A DNA stretch of 64,000 nt, taken from the NCBI RefSeq assembly GCF_016086655.4, contig NC_052141.2:12648001-12712000 (forward strand), written 5' to 3'. The position numbers and the translations under genes were made by a program. The notes beneath the pieces were generated by a model. That model was not told where the DNA came from. It did not search any database and was given only the letters and a program-made list of their open reading frames with translations. This DNA comes from Lepeophtheirus salmonis (taxonomy: Eukaryota > Arthropoda > Copepoda > Siphonostomatoida > Caligidae). This document shows positions 11,470-22,491 of this stretch, piece by piece. The stretch's first letter is position 1, and every line of letters begins with the position of its first letter.

Positions 11470-12430
11470 AAAATGTAGTTTTTTCAGTAATCCCACAAAC
11501 AAATGGACTCACAAATGACTTTCACCTCTCGAATTTAGTTGCCTCTTAGTCTTTCCTGAACTTTTTACTTGTTCTTTCTCACAAAAAATCTTAGGCTAAA
11601 ACATAGACTTCATCGACGGAGGCAACTATTTAAATAAGTAGAGCTTTTAAATTTATGACATCACATCAATTCCAATAATTTTAGACAGAAAATTAAACAA
11701 ATTTACAAATATGCTAATACATCACTTACAGCATACATAAGTATTGATAACATAATAGGCATACAGCGTATCTACGAACATTGACTCGACGTACATTATT
11801 GCCATTTGGGTGAGATTGAAAGAAAAATCTACTGTACATTTGAATTTATGAATAAAATAAACAATTAAAATAAAAAAATGACAGATTTAACGGACTAAAT
11901 ACTATGTCTAAAATTTAATTATCAACTATTTCATCGAATAAATAAATATCTTTGGATATACATATATGCTAAAGAGAATATATGTATAGTTATATTTCAG
12001 GGTGCGGCCATAACATGTTTATTTATCATCTGTTACTCGGCAAATAGTTTGATGAATTGAATTGGATTTTTAATTGCTTTAGATTTTTGAAATATTGTCA
12101 AGGGTTGGTAATGTACGTAAGTGTATCTTCGTCTGAAGACCCCGAAGGAAAGTTTTTATAGACCTTGAGTTTTAAAAGGTACAAAAAACATAGAATAACT
12201 CAAATAAGTTATTGAAAAATAAGAAAAATGCATTAAATTAAAGGATATAGACCATGATTAATTTGCAGTGCATTCACTCTTAAAATATCACTTCGCAGAT
12301 ATAACTTGAGAAAAGAAGAGGCTTTTTGAAACCCCTGCACCTTGTCATTAAATCAATTATTTCGTGAATATTCGTAGAATCAATGGCTGTAAAATATTTA
12401 TATCCAATATGATATCCGTCAAAGATAAAT
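11470..12430. other. No gene seen; AT-rich DNA
   Basis: No open frame with domain features and no repeat ends found. Confidence 0.4.
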
Positions 12431-12439
12431 TAAACTGAC

Positions 12440-12670
12440 ATAATAATAAAAGCACGTGACTGAGGACTACATCCGAAGCAGTTGCCTTGCTTTTCGCCAC
12501 CACCTGGAAGCCATCTTATGGCGACTACATTAATAATGAAGAGAGCTCAGAAACACACTCATTTATAGTATTAATTTTGTTGACATTCTTTTGTTAATTA
12601 ATAAATTATATCTTCTTTAAGTTTAAAATTCAAAGTGTTTAGAGTTTAAAGGACCAACTCGGAACTACAA
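12440..12670 (+). pseudogene. 3' end of a mariner-like element
   Basis: 12456-12530 encodes VTEDYIRSSCLAFRHHLEAI, the transposase C-terminus, and is followed by the AT-rich trailer (ATAGTATTAATTTTGTTGAC...) found also at 3900-4010 (minus) and 63565-63670. It ends around GGACCAACTCGG. Upstream transposase sequence is absent. Confidence 0.6.
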
Positions 12671-12679
12671 TGTTGACTT

Positions 12680-13290
12680 ATAAATTACCAGTGGAACTCT
12701 AATTGACCAATTAAAGGAACAGTTAAAAAAATTATACATTTCAACTCAAAAACTTATCGAAATTGTCAAGAAGCCCCAAATCAGCCCAAAAAAAAAAACC
12801 AACAACCTTGGGTTCTTCTGGTGACGTAACCATTATAGAAACCCCTTCCACTTGCAAATGCATTCCGGGGCCGCTTTCCCATACCTATGTATATGAATGA
12901 GGTCTTTGCAGAAGCCGTCATGCCGATTTCTTGATACAAAGAAGGGAATTTATGTGTTGTCAAATGCATTGCAGTATTTGTTATTCATTTCATGTAAAAT
13001 GTGTTTGTATATGACCTGTGAAATGTTTTTTCGATAAATTGAATGTGTATAAATTTTTCTGTGAGTAGGTCATACGTTTATTTCCCTCATGTAAAAAATA
13101 GAAAACTTTAAGCCCGACGAAGTTACCATACGGTGTAAAAATAATGTTAGTTATTGATCTGATTAATAACTATTTTAAGAAAGTATTAGGCACAGACATA
13201 AATTACTATGGTTGCTATCCTTCCATGTTCAGTGTTCACATGAATGAGCTGTTGAAAAGAAAAAGTGGGTCAAGAACAACGTATGCTCAA
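12680..13290. other. No gene assigned; one minus-strand frame of unknown meaning
   Basis: A 62-codon minus-strand frame (12781-12969) contains GKRPRNAFASGRGFYNGYVT, which is less biased in composition than most spacer frames. I do not recognise it and it has no visible splice partner or promoter. Confidence 0.3.
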
Positions 13291-13299
13291 CTTAGTATA

Positions 13300-14010
13300 A
13301 TTTGATCCTTTGATTGCAAAACTGGCCTTATTTTTCCTCTCAGAGCCTCGTGGCCTTGAGAAAAAGACCAGACATTTTTTGTTATTTTTGGCTATTTTTA
13401 ATGTTCAAAGCTGTTTTAAGCCCTTTATGCTGAAGATGAAGGAATAAATTATATATAGATATATTTTAAAGCCAAATGTTTAAAAATTCTATATCTATTT
13501 TTAAAATGTCTGCATCATAAATGTAACTCAAGTAATCGTTGTTTAAAGTTGTAAATAAGTACTTCTATTCAGAGGCTCATAGCTTCAAGACAAATATATT
13601 TAAAAAGTTTAAAAGTATCGCATTGGATAGCTGAAAATATGAACTTTAATTTAAAACAGAGAGCTTCCCCTAAAACGCTCTATATCGTTGTCAATTTGAG
13701 ATAAGGCCACGAAAATATGTATTTCCAGGATAAAACTCATTTTTTAATATATATATATTGATATGCCCCAGCTAGAAGTGATAAAAACAAAGAGAGAGAA
13801 GAAGAAAAAGGAGGTGTATCAATTAAAAATGTGAAATGCAATCCCTTCGGAGTTTGGAATTCGGGATCGATGTTCATCAATGAATAAGAGTGCACTCGAG
13901 TCGGTAGGATTGTCTTCAAAAACTCCCTCAAACTTCATTCATTTGGAATCCCTCACTCACTATGGGTTTGCAACGAGTCATCTTGTGTCCATGGAGTTTG
14001 AAATAATAAT
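13300..14010. repeat. Dispersed repeat, copy A of an inverted pair
   Basis: The block runs from GATCCTTTGATTGCAAAACT through AGCCCTTTATGCTGAAGATG, TTCAGAGGCTCATAGCTTCAAGAC and TTGTCAATTTGAGATAAGGC to the tail CAACGAGTCATCTTGTGTCC. Most of it reappears in reverse orientation at 20960-21510, although the tail word is in the same orientation in both copies. No coding capacity recognised. Confidence 0.6.
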
Positions 14011-14019
14011 GTATGTTCA

Positions 14020-15790
14020 GTATAATTCTTAATAGTGAATTTTTGAGTCAATGTAAAATAATAAATATCTTATCTGAGTTTAATTTGGGATCGGCTTTGG
14101 TGGATGGAGGTGTGCTGCCTAAGTTGTAACTAACTATTATTTACCTGATCAATGTGGATGCATCTAAACATCATGGGAAAAGGAGCCCTTGATATGTGAT
14201 AACAAAATTTCTGGATAACGGCTCTTACTTACAAAGTTAAGAAGGTGTGAGGATCCACTTCAATATCAACTTCTATTGAGCTTTTTCATAGACGTTATAA
14301 TTTCTATCAAAATTGAATAATCGACCATCACATTGGAGCAAATTGAGATGCATAACTCAATTAGATTTTAGGTGGAGGTTTTGCGCTCCACCGAGCTAAG
14401 TATTCAGTTTCATTAATTGATAATAATTTTGTACTTTCTTTGAATATTTGTTTTCTTTTTAATTTATTGGACTATTGTAACTATTTTGGTTACAACGGTT
14501 CTAATAGTGGTTCGAGCCAACTGTGGAAGGTTCCTATTAATAAAATGAATCAATTAGTGAATTAATGGAACCGTTCTCTCTACAAGTCTGACATAAATTC
14601 CAGAAACAGCCCAAGCCCTTGATCACTTCTAGCAGTTCTTTGAGACATATAAAGACTTATTTAAATGATTAATAATTAGTCTTTGCTCGCCTGAACAGAG
14701 AATATTCAGTGTATTTTGTAGTCCATTGTCAATGTTTCTACATATTTTTCCTAATCAGTCATTTTGAACGTTCATTGATCGAGTTACAATTAGCTCTTGT
14801 TCAGTCATGAAGAATTCTCTCATATTGAATAGTAAATCCATATTTAAAAAGAATAGGCACATTACGACTTTTCCGACGACCCATGTATATGGGTAATATC
14901 CAACCTAAAATTTTCATACATTTTTTTAAATGGCCCTTCAAGTATTGCCTAACTCAGTTTTTTTGATTTTCTGTAGGTGAAAAAGTATCTGCGTATTTTT
15001 GGATATTAGCTCAAAAACTAGACATTCTAATTTAAATAATAAATATCATGTTCGGCTGTTGAAATGAGTGACTTCTTCTTTTGCTATTATTTTATGAATG
15101 TTGTTAGATCACTCTCTACCCGCGGACTATACGTATTTACAACGTATATATAGGTAGAAATCGCCTTTCTCCTGTGAGATAAGTCATTTCTATATTGTAC
15201 ATATGACAATTTGTATTGTAAAGTGGAGTTTCGTTTGCAAAAAATAAAAGAAAATACATATTAGAATATACTTTTCTACAATCAGAGGCAAGGAAAATGT
15301 ATTATACATTTCTTGTATGTGAAAACAAGAACGTAGTTGTCAAAATAACTTCTTGGCTTTAATGTGTGTCGCCTATGGGGGAATAAATATGTTTGCGTAG
15401 CTATGTAAAAAACACGAAGGTGTATTGTGATAGCTATAAAAGATTATAGCTAAATGCTATAAAGTTACCTTAGAGGGCTCATAGCAATCTTCCTTGCATC
15501 TCTCAAACTATTCTTCAAAAAGAGTACAAAAAAGCTCCAAAAATTAACAGCAGTTAACTAATTACGTCACTGTAATATTATTTATTTAATATGTATCCAA
15601 GTCCAAGTAAAGGGAAAGTCCTTGAATATTTTTATCGAAGCCAGTTCGAGTCCTCAAATTTATTTTGAGTTTATTTCCAGTCCATAATCTTTTATAAATT
15701 TAAAAGTATGTTTTTGATGTTATCAAACATGGAATACCAAAACGGTGGAATAGATATGTCTGAAGGTGGAGTGAGACTTATGGATTAACT
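14020..15790. other. No gene seen; AT-rich DNA
   Basis: No supported gene or element boundary was found. Confidence 0.4.
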
Positions 15791-15794
15791 GAAT

Positions 15795-16095
15795 TAATAC
15801 CTTTGTTAATATGAGCAGCCTACTATATGATTTTAGAGTAAACATGAATTAATTCTGTAAAAAGAATTAAGAACTTTCTACATTTAAAAGAACAATAGTG
15901 CAGGGAAAAAATTGTAATTATATTTAAATGCATGAATATTTTTATTTTAGCATGTATTATAAAATAAATAAGACCGAAGATAGGCAATAATGCTTACTCC
16001 AGAGGGAGACGCTAACACCAGAACAACGACCAATGAGCATTAAAGAACAAACGTTTTTCCTCTTCTAATTTCTAAATGTAGTTTTTTATTAGAAA
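15795..16095 (+). repeat. Second copy of the 5.9-6.3 kb dispersed repeat
   Basis: ATGAGCAGCCTACTATATGATTTT, then ACTTTCTACATTTAAAA, TAATTATATTTA and AAGATAGGCAATAATGC occur in the same order and spacing as at 6105-6260. Divergence is moderate, so this is an old copy. Confidence 0.6.
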
Positions 16096-16099
16096 AATA

Positions 16100-18035
16100 C
16101 CAACTCTATTTATATGAGTCACTCCTATAACAATTTCAAAACGTGGAATTGTTATAAAATAGGAACCCTTGCTTTATAACGCTTTAGCTATATTTGCAAT
16201 TGAGGGCCTTTGTCATGATGAGTAAGACTTGAGAGTTTAAATTCACATATGTTTATTGAAATTATACTAAACTCCTAATAAGAGGGTATTTCTGTAAATA
16301 CCCATGATGATAATTACTAAATGGAACATTTCTTGTAACGTCAACTTTTTAACTTATTAAGGATCCCCTATTTTTTGTTTTAGAATAAGTATTTTCACCA
16401 AATCATCATTAATTAAAAAAATTCACAAAATTTATAAAAACTTGATTTAAAGAAGCTGGTCTGGCTATAAAAAATTTCTAAGACACGGTAAGGTTCTTTT
16501 GCCTTCCCTTTGTTGTTTGCTCCTGATCCCCCCTTTAGGTCCTAACATATCTGCCTTTGTGGTACATAATTTGAGCCCCCAAATCTATTTGGGACCACAA
16601 GAAGTTATTAACTTAAATGTTTCAAAGCATTCTCTTGATTTTGGTTGATTTTATATTACATTCGCCATCTTGTCTTAAATTAGATCCAGATTTTAGCAAA
16701 ATATTTAGCTATGAAAATAAGAAATGATTGTGTTTGTCATAATTGCACTTTTACGTGACCATGAATATCTATTTCATACAAGGCCATTTCATAGCCAAAA
16801 GATTTGTAAATGGTGTAAATTACGAGACATTTCATAGAAAATAAACAATGCACACAGAAATGGATACCTTTTCAATATATATTAATTTTATTTTAGACAG
16901 TCTTAAAGATAATAATAATTAAGTATACCCATAATCAAGATTTTTTTAGTATTCTTGGGGGGAAAACAATCATATAACAGCCCCTTAGAGATATAAAGAA
17001 AATTAATTACAAAATGAACGACGTTCATTTATTCAAAATGAACTGAAACCGTGAACTCCGTCTATTTTCCTTTCAATTTGCCAGCCTGAATATAACTGAT
17101 GAAAACATTGCTTTCATTGTACAACCTCCAGTATATCGAGTTTGACAATTATATTGCCATATATAATTATATCCAGGTACCATGTTTACAACCGGGGAAT
17201 CGAACACCTACATCACCATCCTATTTTGTCTTGACCAGGAGATATACAATTACCATGTATGCAGTCATTGTTTGATAAGTAAGCTGATTTATTGTATAGA
17301 ATATCTGGGATTTTATAGCCCTTCACGCAGATTAAATTAGCTTTTATACTCTAGATTTGAAGGTAAAAAATAGAGTTGTTTTTTGTTTTAAATTATGCTA
17401 TTCTAAAAAAATTAATTTTTTGATATTTTTTTTTTTAAATATTAAATTTTTGGATAGAAATTTCAAAAATCCATAGATATTTATAGAAAAATACAATTTT
17501 TATTTATAAAAAAAAATTAATTTTTTGTTATAAATGAAAAATTTATTTGAATTTAAAATATTTAATCTTTTGAAAATAAAATACAAAATTAAATCACCAG
17601 AATTCCCTGGAGTAATTAGGAGTCGGCAAAGACAAATTTTGCTTTAATAACACGGAAGATAAATCCCGAAGAAATACTCTGTTATGACTTTTCTTTTTTC
17701 ATGAGCACAGTTACACGTAACTACTCAATACTTATATCAATTCATATAAAGTGTTCTCTCCTTAATAATGAAATAATAATAATAAGAGATTGAGAAAAAT
17801 AAATTATCACTCAGCTCATTAATATAACAATATTGTTATTTTATAGATCAAAAATATATATATGATATATCTGTATTTTATTTAAACAAGGATTCATACA
17901 GACAAACCTTGCTGTATTAATATAGCTATGTTCATGACTCTAGTAAAAAAACCCTGACAGTCTTTCATAAAGACCGATAAACTTTTCTTTATAACTTAAT
18001 TTTACCAAAAAAAAGTTTTCCTACTATTTTTGATC
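16100..18035. other. No gene seen; AT-rich DNA with one diverged repeat
   Basis: 17390-17610 is a low-complexity AAATTTTT body like the one at 4140-4560. 17690-17960 holds words related to the TCATGAGxACAxTxACACGTA / CAGACAAACxTTGCT repeat also seen at 40635-40720. No gene found. Confidence 0.4.
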
Positions 18036-18039
18036 CAGA

Positions 18040-18330
18040 TAATAGAAATACAAGGTTATTCAATAACGCGACTCATGTTTGACTTCCACCACGCTTTTAA
18101 TATTGACGTCATAGTAGATGAGTGTTTGCGTGTTTTGTCAAAATCTGTCTTTCTTCTCCAGCAGTCGGTACTTTATATCAAATTGAAAATTCTACCAATA
18201 GTGACGTGATAGACTATGAGTGGTTACGTATTTTCTCATAGTATGACTATCTTGCCCAGCAGTCGGTACAATACATCAGATTAAAAATTATAGTAAGCAC
18301 ATATAATGGTCTAACCTTGTATTTCTATTA
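18040..18330. mobile_element. Miniature inverted-repeat element with 19-bp perfect ends and an internal duplication
   Basis: The left end TAATAGAAATACAAGGTTA (18040) and the right end TAACCTTGTATTTCTATTA (18312) are perfect reverse complements. Inside, a unit of roughly 110-120 bp ending in CCAGCAGTCGGTACxxTACATCAxATT is present twice (around 18165 and 18260). A third, isolated copy of the unit lies at 39435-39545. There is no coding capacity, so movement would depend on a transposase elsewhere. The superfamily is not identifiable from the ends alone. Confidence 0.8.
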
Positions 18331-18844
18331 ACCTTGATTTTTTATATAAATCAAGAATCCAAACTTAGAGGTTTTGTGGATTTTACGGAAGGGATTCCTA
18401 CATTTTCCTTCCTAATATGTAGTTTGGTATGTAATTTATACGTAGTTCACTCAAAGTAGCGTAGGCCCTTTTTTTTGCAGGAGATGCAACTCCTTGCAAT
18501 TCACTCCCACTGCTTACATGCTTTATGTATTGAACATATCACATATGTAAGCAATGCTTTTACTCTCTAACTTCTTGTGCATGGGGGAAGGAAAGAAAGG
18601 TCAAGCTTTTTCTTTCACACGCCTAAAAAAAACAATCTCCTAGGCTGGATATGGGGAAAAAATACCTGAAATATTTTGAATTATTTTCTTTTTATTTCAT
18701 TAAGGATATTAGTGAGGATTTATTTGTGCAAAGATGTGGATGTAATCAATTATTTCAATTGAGCCTAAGGGATTCGAGTTTTGTAATAATTATAATTTTG
18801 TTTGATGGTGTTGTTTGTATAGATTAAATATTAGTTAATTAACG

Positions 18845-18869
18845 ATGGAGGATGGAAATCAGTCTGCAA
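18845..18869 (+). CDS. Candidate first coding exon of the large tail-anchored protein gene
   Basis: ATG in a good context (AACGATGG), eight codons reading MEDGNQSA, then a strong donor (CAA/GTGAGT). The exon ends in phase 1. The acceptor at 22471 (TACAATTTTAG) begins an exon that, joined here, continues without a stop through IPSSKPT into the MDQLEKESG start. The phase agreement would arise by chance one time in three, so this is suggestive only. The alternative is that translation starts at 22492 and the upstream exon is untranslated. The implied intron is 3.6 kb and contains a decayed transposon. Confidence 0.45.
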
Positions 18870-19650
18870 GTGAGTTTCTATTCTTTTTTAGTGATGAATA
18901 ATCATTATTTAAATAAAATTTGTCAAAAAGAGAAATAAATCGGAAATTTTTAATCTCTTCTAAACCTCTTATATTTAAGTATTTTTGGATAAATGATTAG
19001 TTTAAAAAGGTCAAATCAGATAATTACGTTAGGGGAGTAACAGATGATGAACAGTCGTTTTTACAGTATTAATATCTACAATGAAGCTTTTAGTATTTTT
19101 TTAAATGTCAAGATGAGCGAATAAAGACATTATTATTATAATTTACAATCTTTGTGATTTTTGTTTCTTATTTTTTTGGAAAAACTTCAATAATTAAATG
19201 CAAAGTAATCCTATACACATTCTTAGACCTTTATTATTTTATTTTAAAAGTTATTTTCTCCCATAAATATTTAAGGATGTAAAGACATTATTGTTTTTGT
19301 ATGTACATCATAAAACCTTTCAAGGCATTATATTTTTTTCATTATATATTTAACAAGATAAATATGGATTCTTTTTATGCACATAGAAGTTAAATAGAGT
19401 GTCTCAACATAAAAACAATCCCAATTTTTTTTTTAAACTTTATATGTATGTTACATACAACCCAATATTTAATAGGCAGATTTGAGTCGATTATAAGCTT
19501 TTTTTTTTCAAATTTTTTGAAAGAGTTAAGATAACCAATAAGATTAGCTATAGTTTAAAAACTTTATTTGATTTAAAAATACTGATAATGTCCCCGATAT
19601 AGGACTTTTTTTTAAATAAGATGGATCATTTTATTATTATTTTATTTTAA
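18870..19650. other. No gene seen; probably intron of the large gene
   Basis: AT-rich. If the exon at 18845 is real, this is the start of the first intron. Confidence 0.35.
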
Positions 19651-19679
19651 TAATCCATTTTGCCTACATTAGGGAAAAT

Positions 19680-20315
19680 TTGAAAGCTGGGGCCAATTGC
19701 TGCTTCAGCATTACTTAGCCCCCTCTGACAAGACATGCAATACTCACAAGTTGATCGTGTGATTTTGACACCCCCACACCTTGCTTCTTTAACTACCCCT
19801 CGTGGGTAGCCAGGTGGTCTTCATTTTATCTGTAGGGATATTTCTGTTTTGTAGAGACAGTATGAATTCATCCTCAGCTCAGTGTTTATGGCCTTGGATA
19901 CTGTCACACGGCTTACTTGGAGGTTTTTAGCAAACGCGTTAATCGGAGTCCCAGGGGAGAACTTTAAAAAGATTTCAGGCCTACAAGGTGTATGGAAGTG
20001 TGTATTTTATCACTTCGGGACTTGTGAACTTTACACTTATATGCCCTTCCTCCTTCCAGCGGTTGGTGACGTCGTAGACTGTGCTATTGGTATATCTGCG
20101 TATTTTCTTGATGTATGCTGGGCTCTGTCCGACAAGCAAATTCGATGATGGTGATCCTTTGGGTCTCTTACTTCGTAAATACTTGTTTTGAATTAACAAT
20201 TACGCAACTAACTTAAAGCCAAACTTACTTCAAAATTGACATAATCAATTTAAAATGTTAAAACCTATATGGGATGTAGTTAAAGATGGTAAGGATTTAC
20301 CTGAACGACCCTCTA
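19680..20315 (-). mobile_element. Truncated Tc1-like element with N-terminal transposase region
   Basis: The right end, reverse-complemented, reads AGGGTCGTTCAGGTAAATCC and continues CTTTAACTACATCC, matching the ends of the 4892-5472 element. From there the minus strand encodes a transposase N-terminus: a helix-turn-helix with NSTVYDVTNRWKEEGHIS (about 20030-20100) and, after frame breaks, INAFAKNLQVSRVTVSKAI (about 19890-19950). The catalytic region and opposite end are missing. It lies inside the putative first intron of the large gene. Confidence 0.7.
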
Positions 20316-20859
20316 CAAATGTAATTCACACTTAATTTTGAGAAAGATCATTCTAGCATATTTTTGTGCAAATATATACCTACAATAAGCTGGTTATTTA
20401 AATATTAAATCCGGGGTGTTTTTTTTTTTAAGAGTGTAGGGGGCAGCATAGTCCAAATTGGCCCATTCGAATGAAGAAATATGTATAAAATTTGAGAATT
20501 ATCACGACGTTACCTTTATGAACCAAAAAAGGCCCAAAATCCTTTGGTAATCAACTGAATAAGTCAATCATTCAAACAGCTATTTTGCTGTTAAGTATTT
20601 CCAGACTAAAAAAAATCCACAACTTGATTATATCTTATAAAATTAAAATAATTAAACATAAAAAGTATTCCGCAAACATTTTTTGTATTAAATACAGTTT
20701 AAAGAGAAAAAGTGCATTCTTTGGAAAATGTCTCTCCAACATTTCGAAAAGAAACCAAATTTAAGAACCAATTTAAGGTACATATATCGATAATATGTAT
20801 TTACTATAACGTCGCTCAGGGGTGGTGCTGTAGCCCCCCCCACCTCAAATTAATAAATT

Positions 20860-21510
20860 TCTTATTCGTTTTTTGGAATCCCTTACTCACCACTACGAGT
20901 ATGCAACGAGTGAGTCCTCTTGTGTCCATGAAGCTTGAAATAATTTGTATACAGTTTGAGACATGAGGCTTAATGTTATATCAAATTGTATAATATATAT
21001 TTTCTTTTTCTCTCTCTTTGTTTCTATCTCTTGTACTTGGGCATACGAATAATTATGGACTTTTGTTTTGAAATGAATTCAAAAATGAGTTATATCCCTG
21101 AAATATTGTCGTGGCTTTATCTCAAATTGACAACAATATACAGCATTTTTGGCGAGGCTCCTTTTATTCAATTAAAGTTCATATTTTCAGCTAGCCAATG
21201 AGATACTTTTAAACTTTTAGAATCTATTCGTCTTGAAGCTATGTGCCTCTGAATAAAAAGCACCTATTTTTCCACTTTAAACAAAGATAACTCGAGTTAA
21301 AAGTATGATGTAGACATTTTAAAAATGGTTTTTAAAATTTTTAACATTCAGCTTTAAAAGATATTATCATAATTTATCCCTATTTTCAACGCTGAGGGCT
21401 TAAAACAGCATTGAACCTTAAAAATAAATGGTCATTTTCTGATGGCTACAAGGCGATGAGAGAAAAAATAAGACCATATTTGGAATCACGGGATCAAATT
21501 CTAAAAAGTG
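20860..21510. repeat. Dispersed repeat, copy B of an inverted pair
   Basis: Reverse-complemented, 20960-21510 follows copy A (13300-13830) over GATCCCGTGATTCC, AGCCCTCAGCGTTG, TTCAGAGGCACATAGCTTCAAGAC and TTGTCAATTTGAGATAAAGC. A short leading part (CAACGAGTGAGTCCTCTTGTGTCC, 20900-20923) is in direct orientation relative to copy A. The two frames of 71-84 codons here are not supported as genes. Confidence 0.55.
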
Positions 21511-21539
21511 TAATTTTCTTGGATAGTGTGATATGTATG

Positions 21540-22080
21540 TACTATAACGTGACTCAAGGGCGTCTGCAGGGGGAGGAGCTATAGGCCCTCCCTCCCAAAA
21601 AAATTAAAAACATTCTGATTCCTACTTAAAAATTTAATATTAGAATTATTTTTTTATCAAAAAATTTAATATTTGAAAATTATTTCTATTTTTCAAATTT
21701 TATTCCAAAAACTTCAACTTTCTGTGAGTAGATATTGATTTTGAAAATTCTCTAATCTGAAAAATTTAATATTTGAAATTTTTTCATAATTTTTAAAATT
21801 TTTTTCCCAAAAAATTTTATCCTTTAAATTTAATTTTAGAACTTTTGTAAAATATTTTGGATTTTGGAAATCTTTTTTAAAATAGCTATAGATATTTGAA
21901 TTTTTTCATAAAAATAATAGTGAATTTTTGATATTTTTTTTCCAAAAAAAATAATATTTAAAAATTTTTTTTAAACAAATTTAATTTTTCAATTTTTTTA
22001 ATAGTAAATTGTAATTTTTCATTTTTTTTGTTTTTAAATTCCGACAATCCCATCCTAACCCAAAAAAAAAGAAAAAAAAA
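21540..22080. repeat. AT-rich dispersed repeat with GC-rich leading edge
   Basis: Begins with GACTCAAGGGCGTCTGCAGG and GGAGGAGCTATAGGCCCTCC, then about 450 bp of AAATTTAATATTTGAAA-type words. The leading edge also occurs at 20810-20850 (GCTCAGGGGTGGTGCTGTAG). This is a family with a conserved edge and degenerate body. Confidence 0.55.
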
Positions 22081-22491
22081 ATATATTTTCACTACTGACA
22101 TGCTTCAATGAAAATTCCTTCATTGCACTTTTAGCTTATTTTTGACCTTGTATTTTTAATTATTATAAGTGTTATGCTACTGTTATTCCTGTAATGTAGC
22201 TTACCTATGTACAAGGATATCATTGATTATACATATATGTATATATATGTAATAACTACAAAATGACGTTCTAAAAGGTAGAAATGATACAAACTTCAAA
22301 TTTACTTCAAGCAATTAATTTGATATTTTTTTAGAGAAAAAACCTTGTGTTTTGGTGTCCATTCTATGTCAAGGGAAATCATTTGAATACTTGCTTAATT
22401 ATTCACACACTTATTTATGTGTACTATATACGCCCTATATAGCCATCTACATAGCCCATTTACAATTTTAGTTCCATCATCCAAACCAACA

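Noticed and set aside
19882..20148. 88-codon plus-strand frame with hydrophobic stretches
   Set aside because: Antisense to the Tc1-like transposase N-terminus.
22417..22491. Start of the large protein at 22417 (MCTIYALYSH...)
   Set aside because: The sequence before 22472 looks like the end of an intron (TACAATTTTAG), and ATG at 22492 has a better context and begins the protein-like part.
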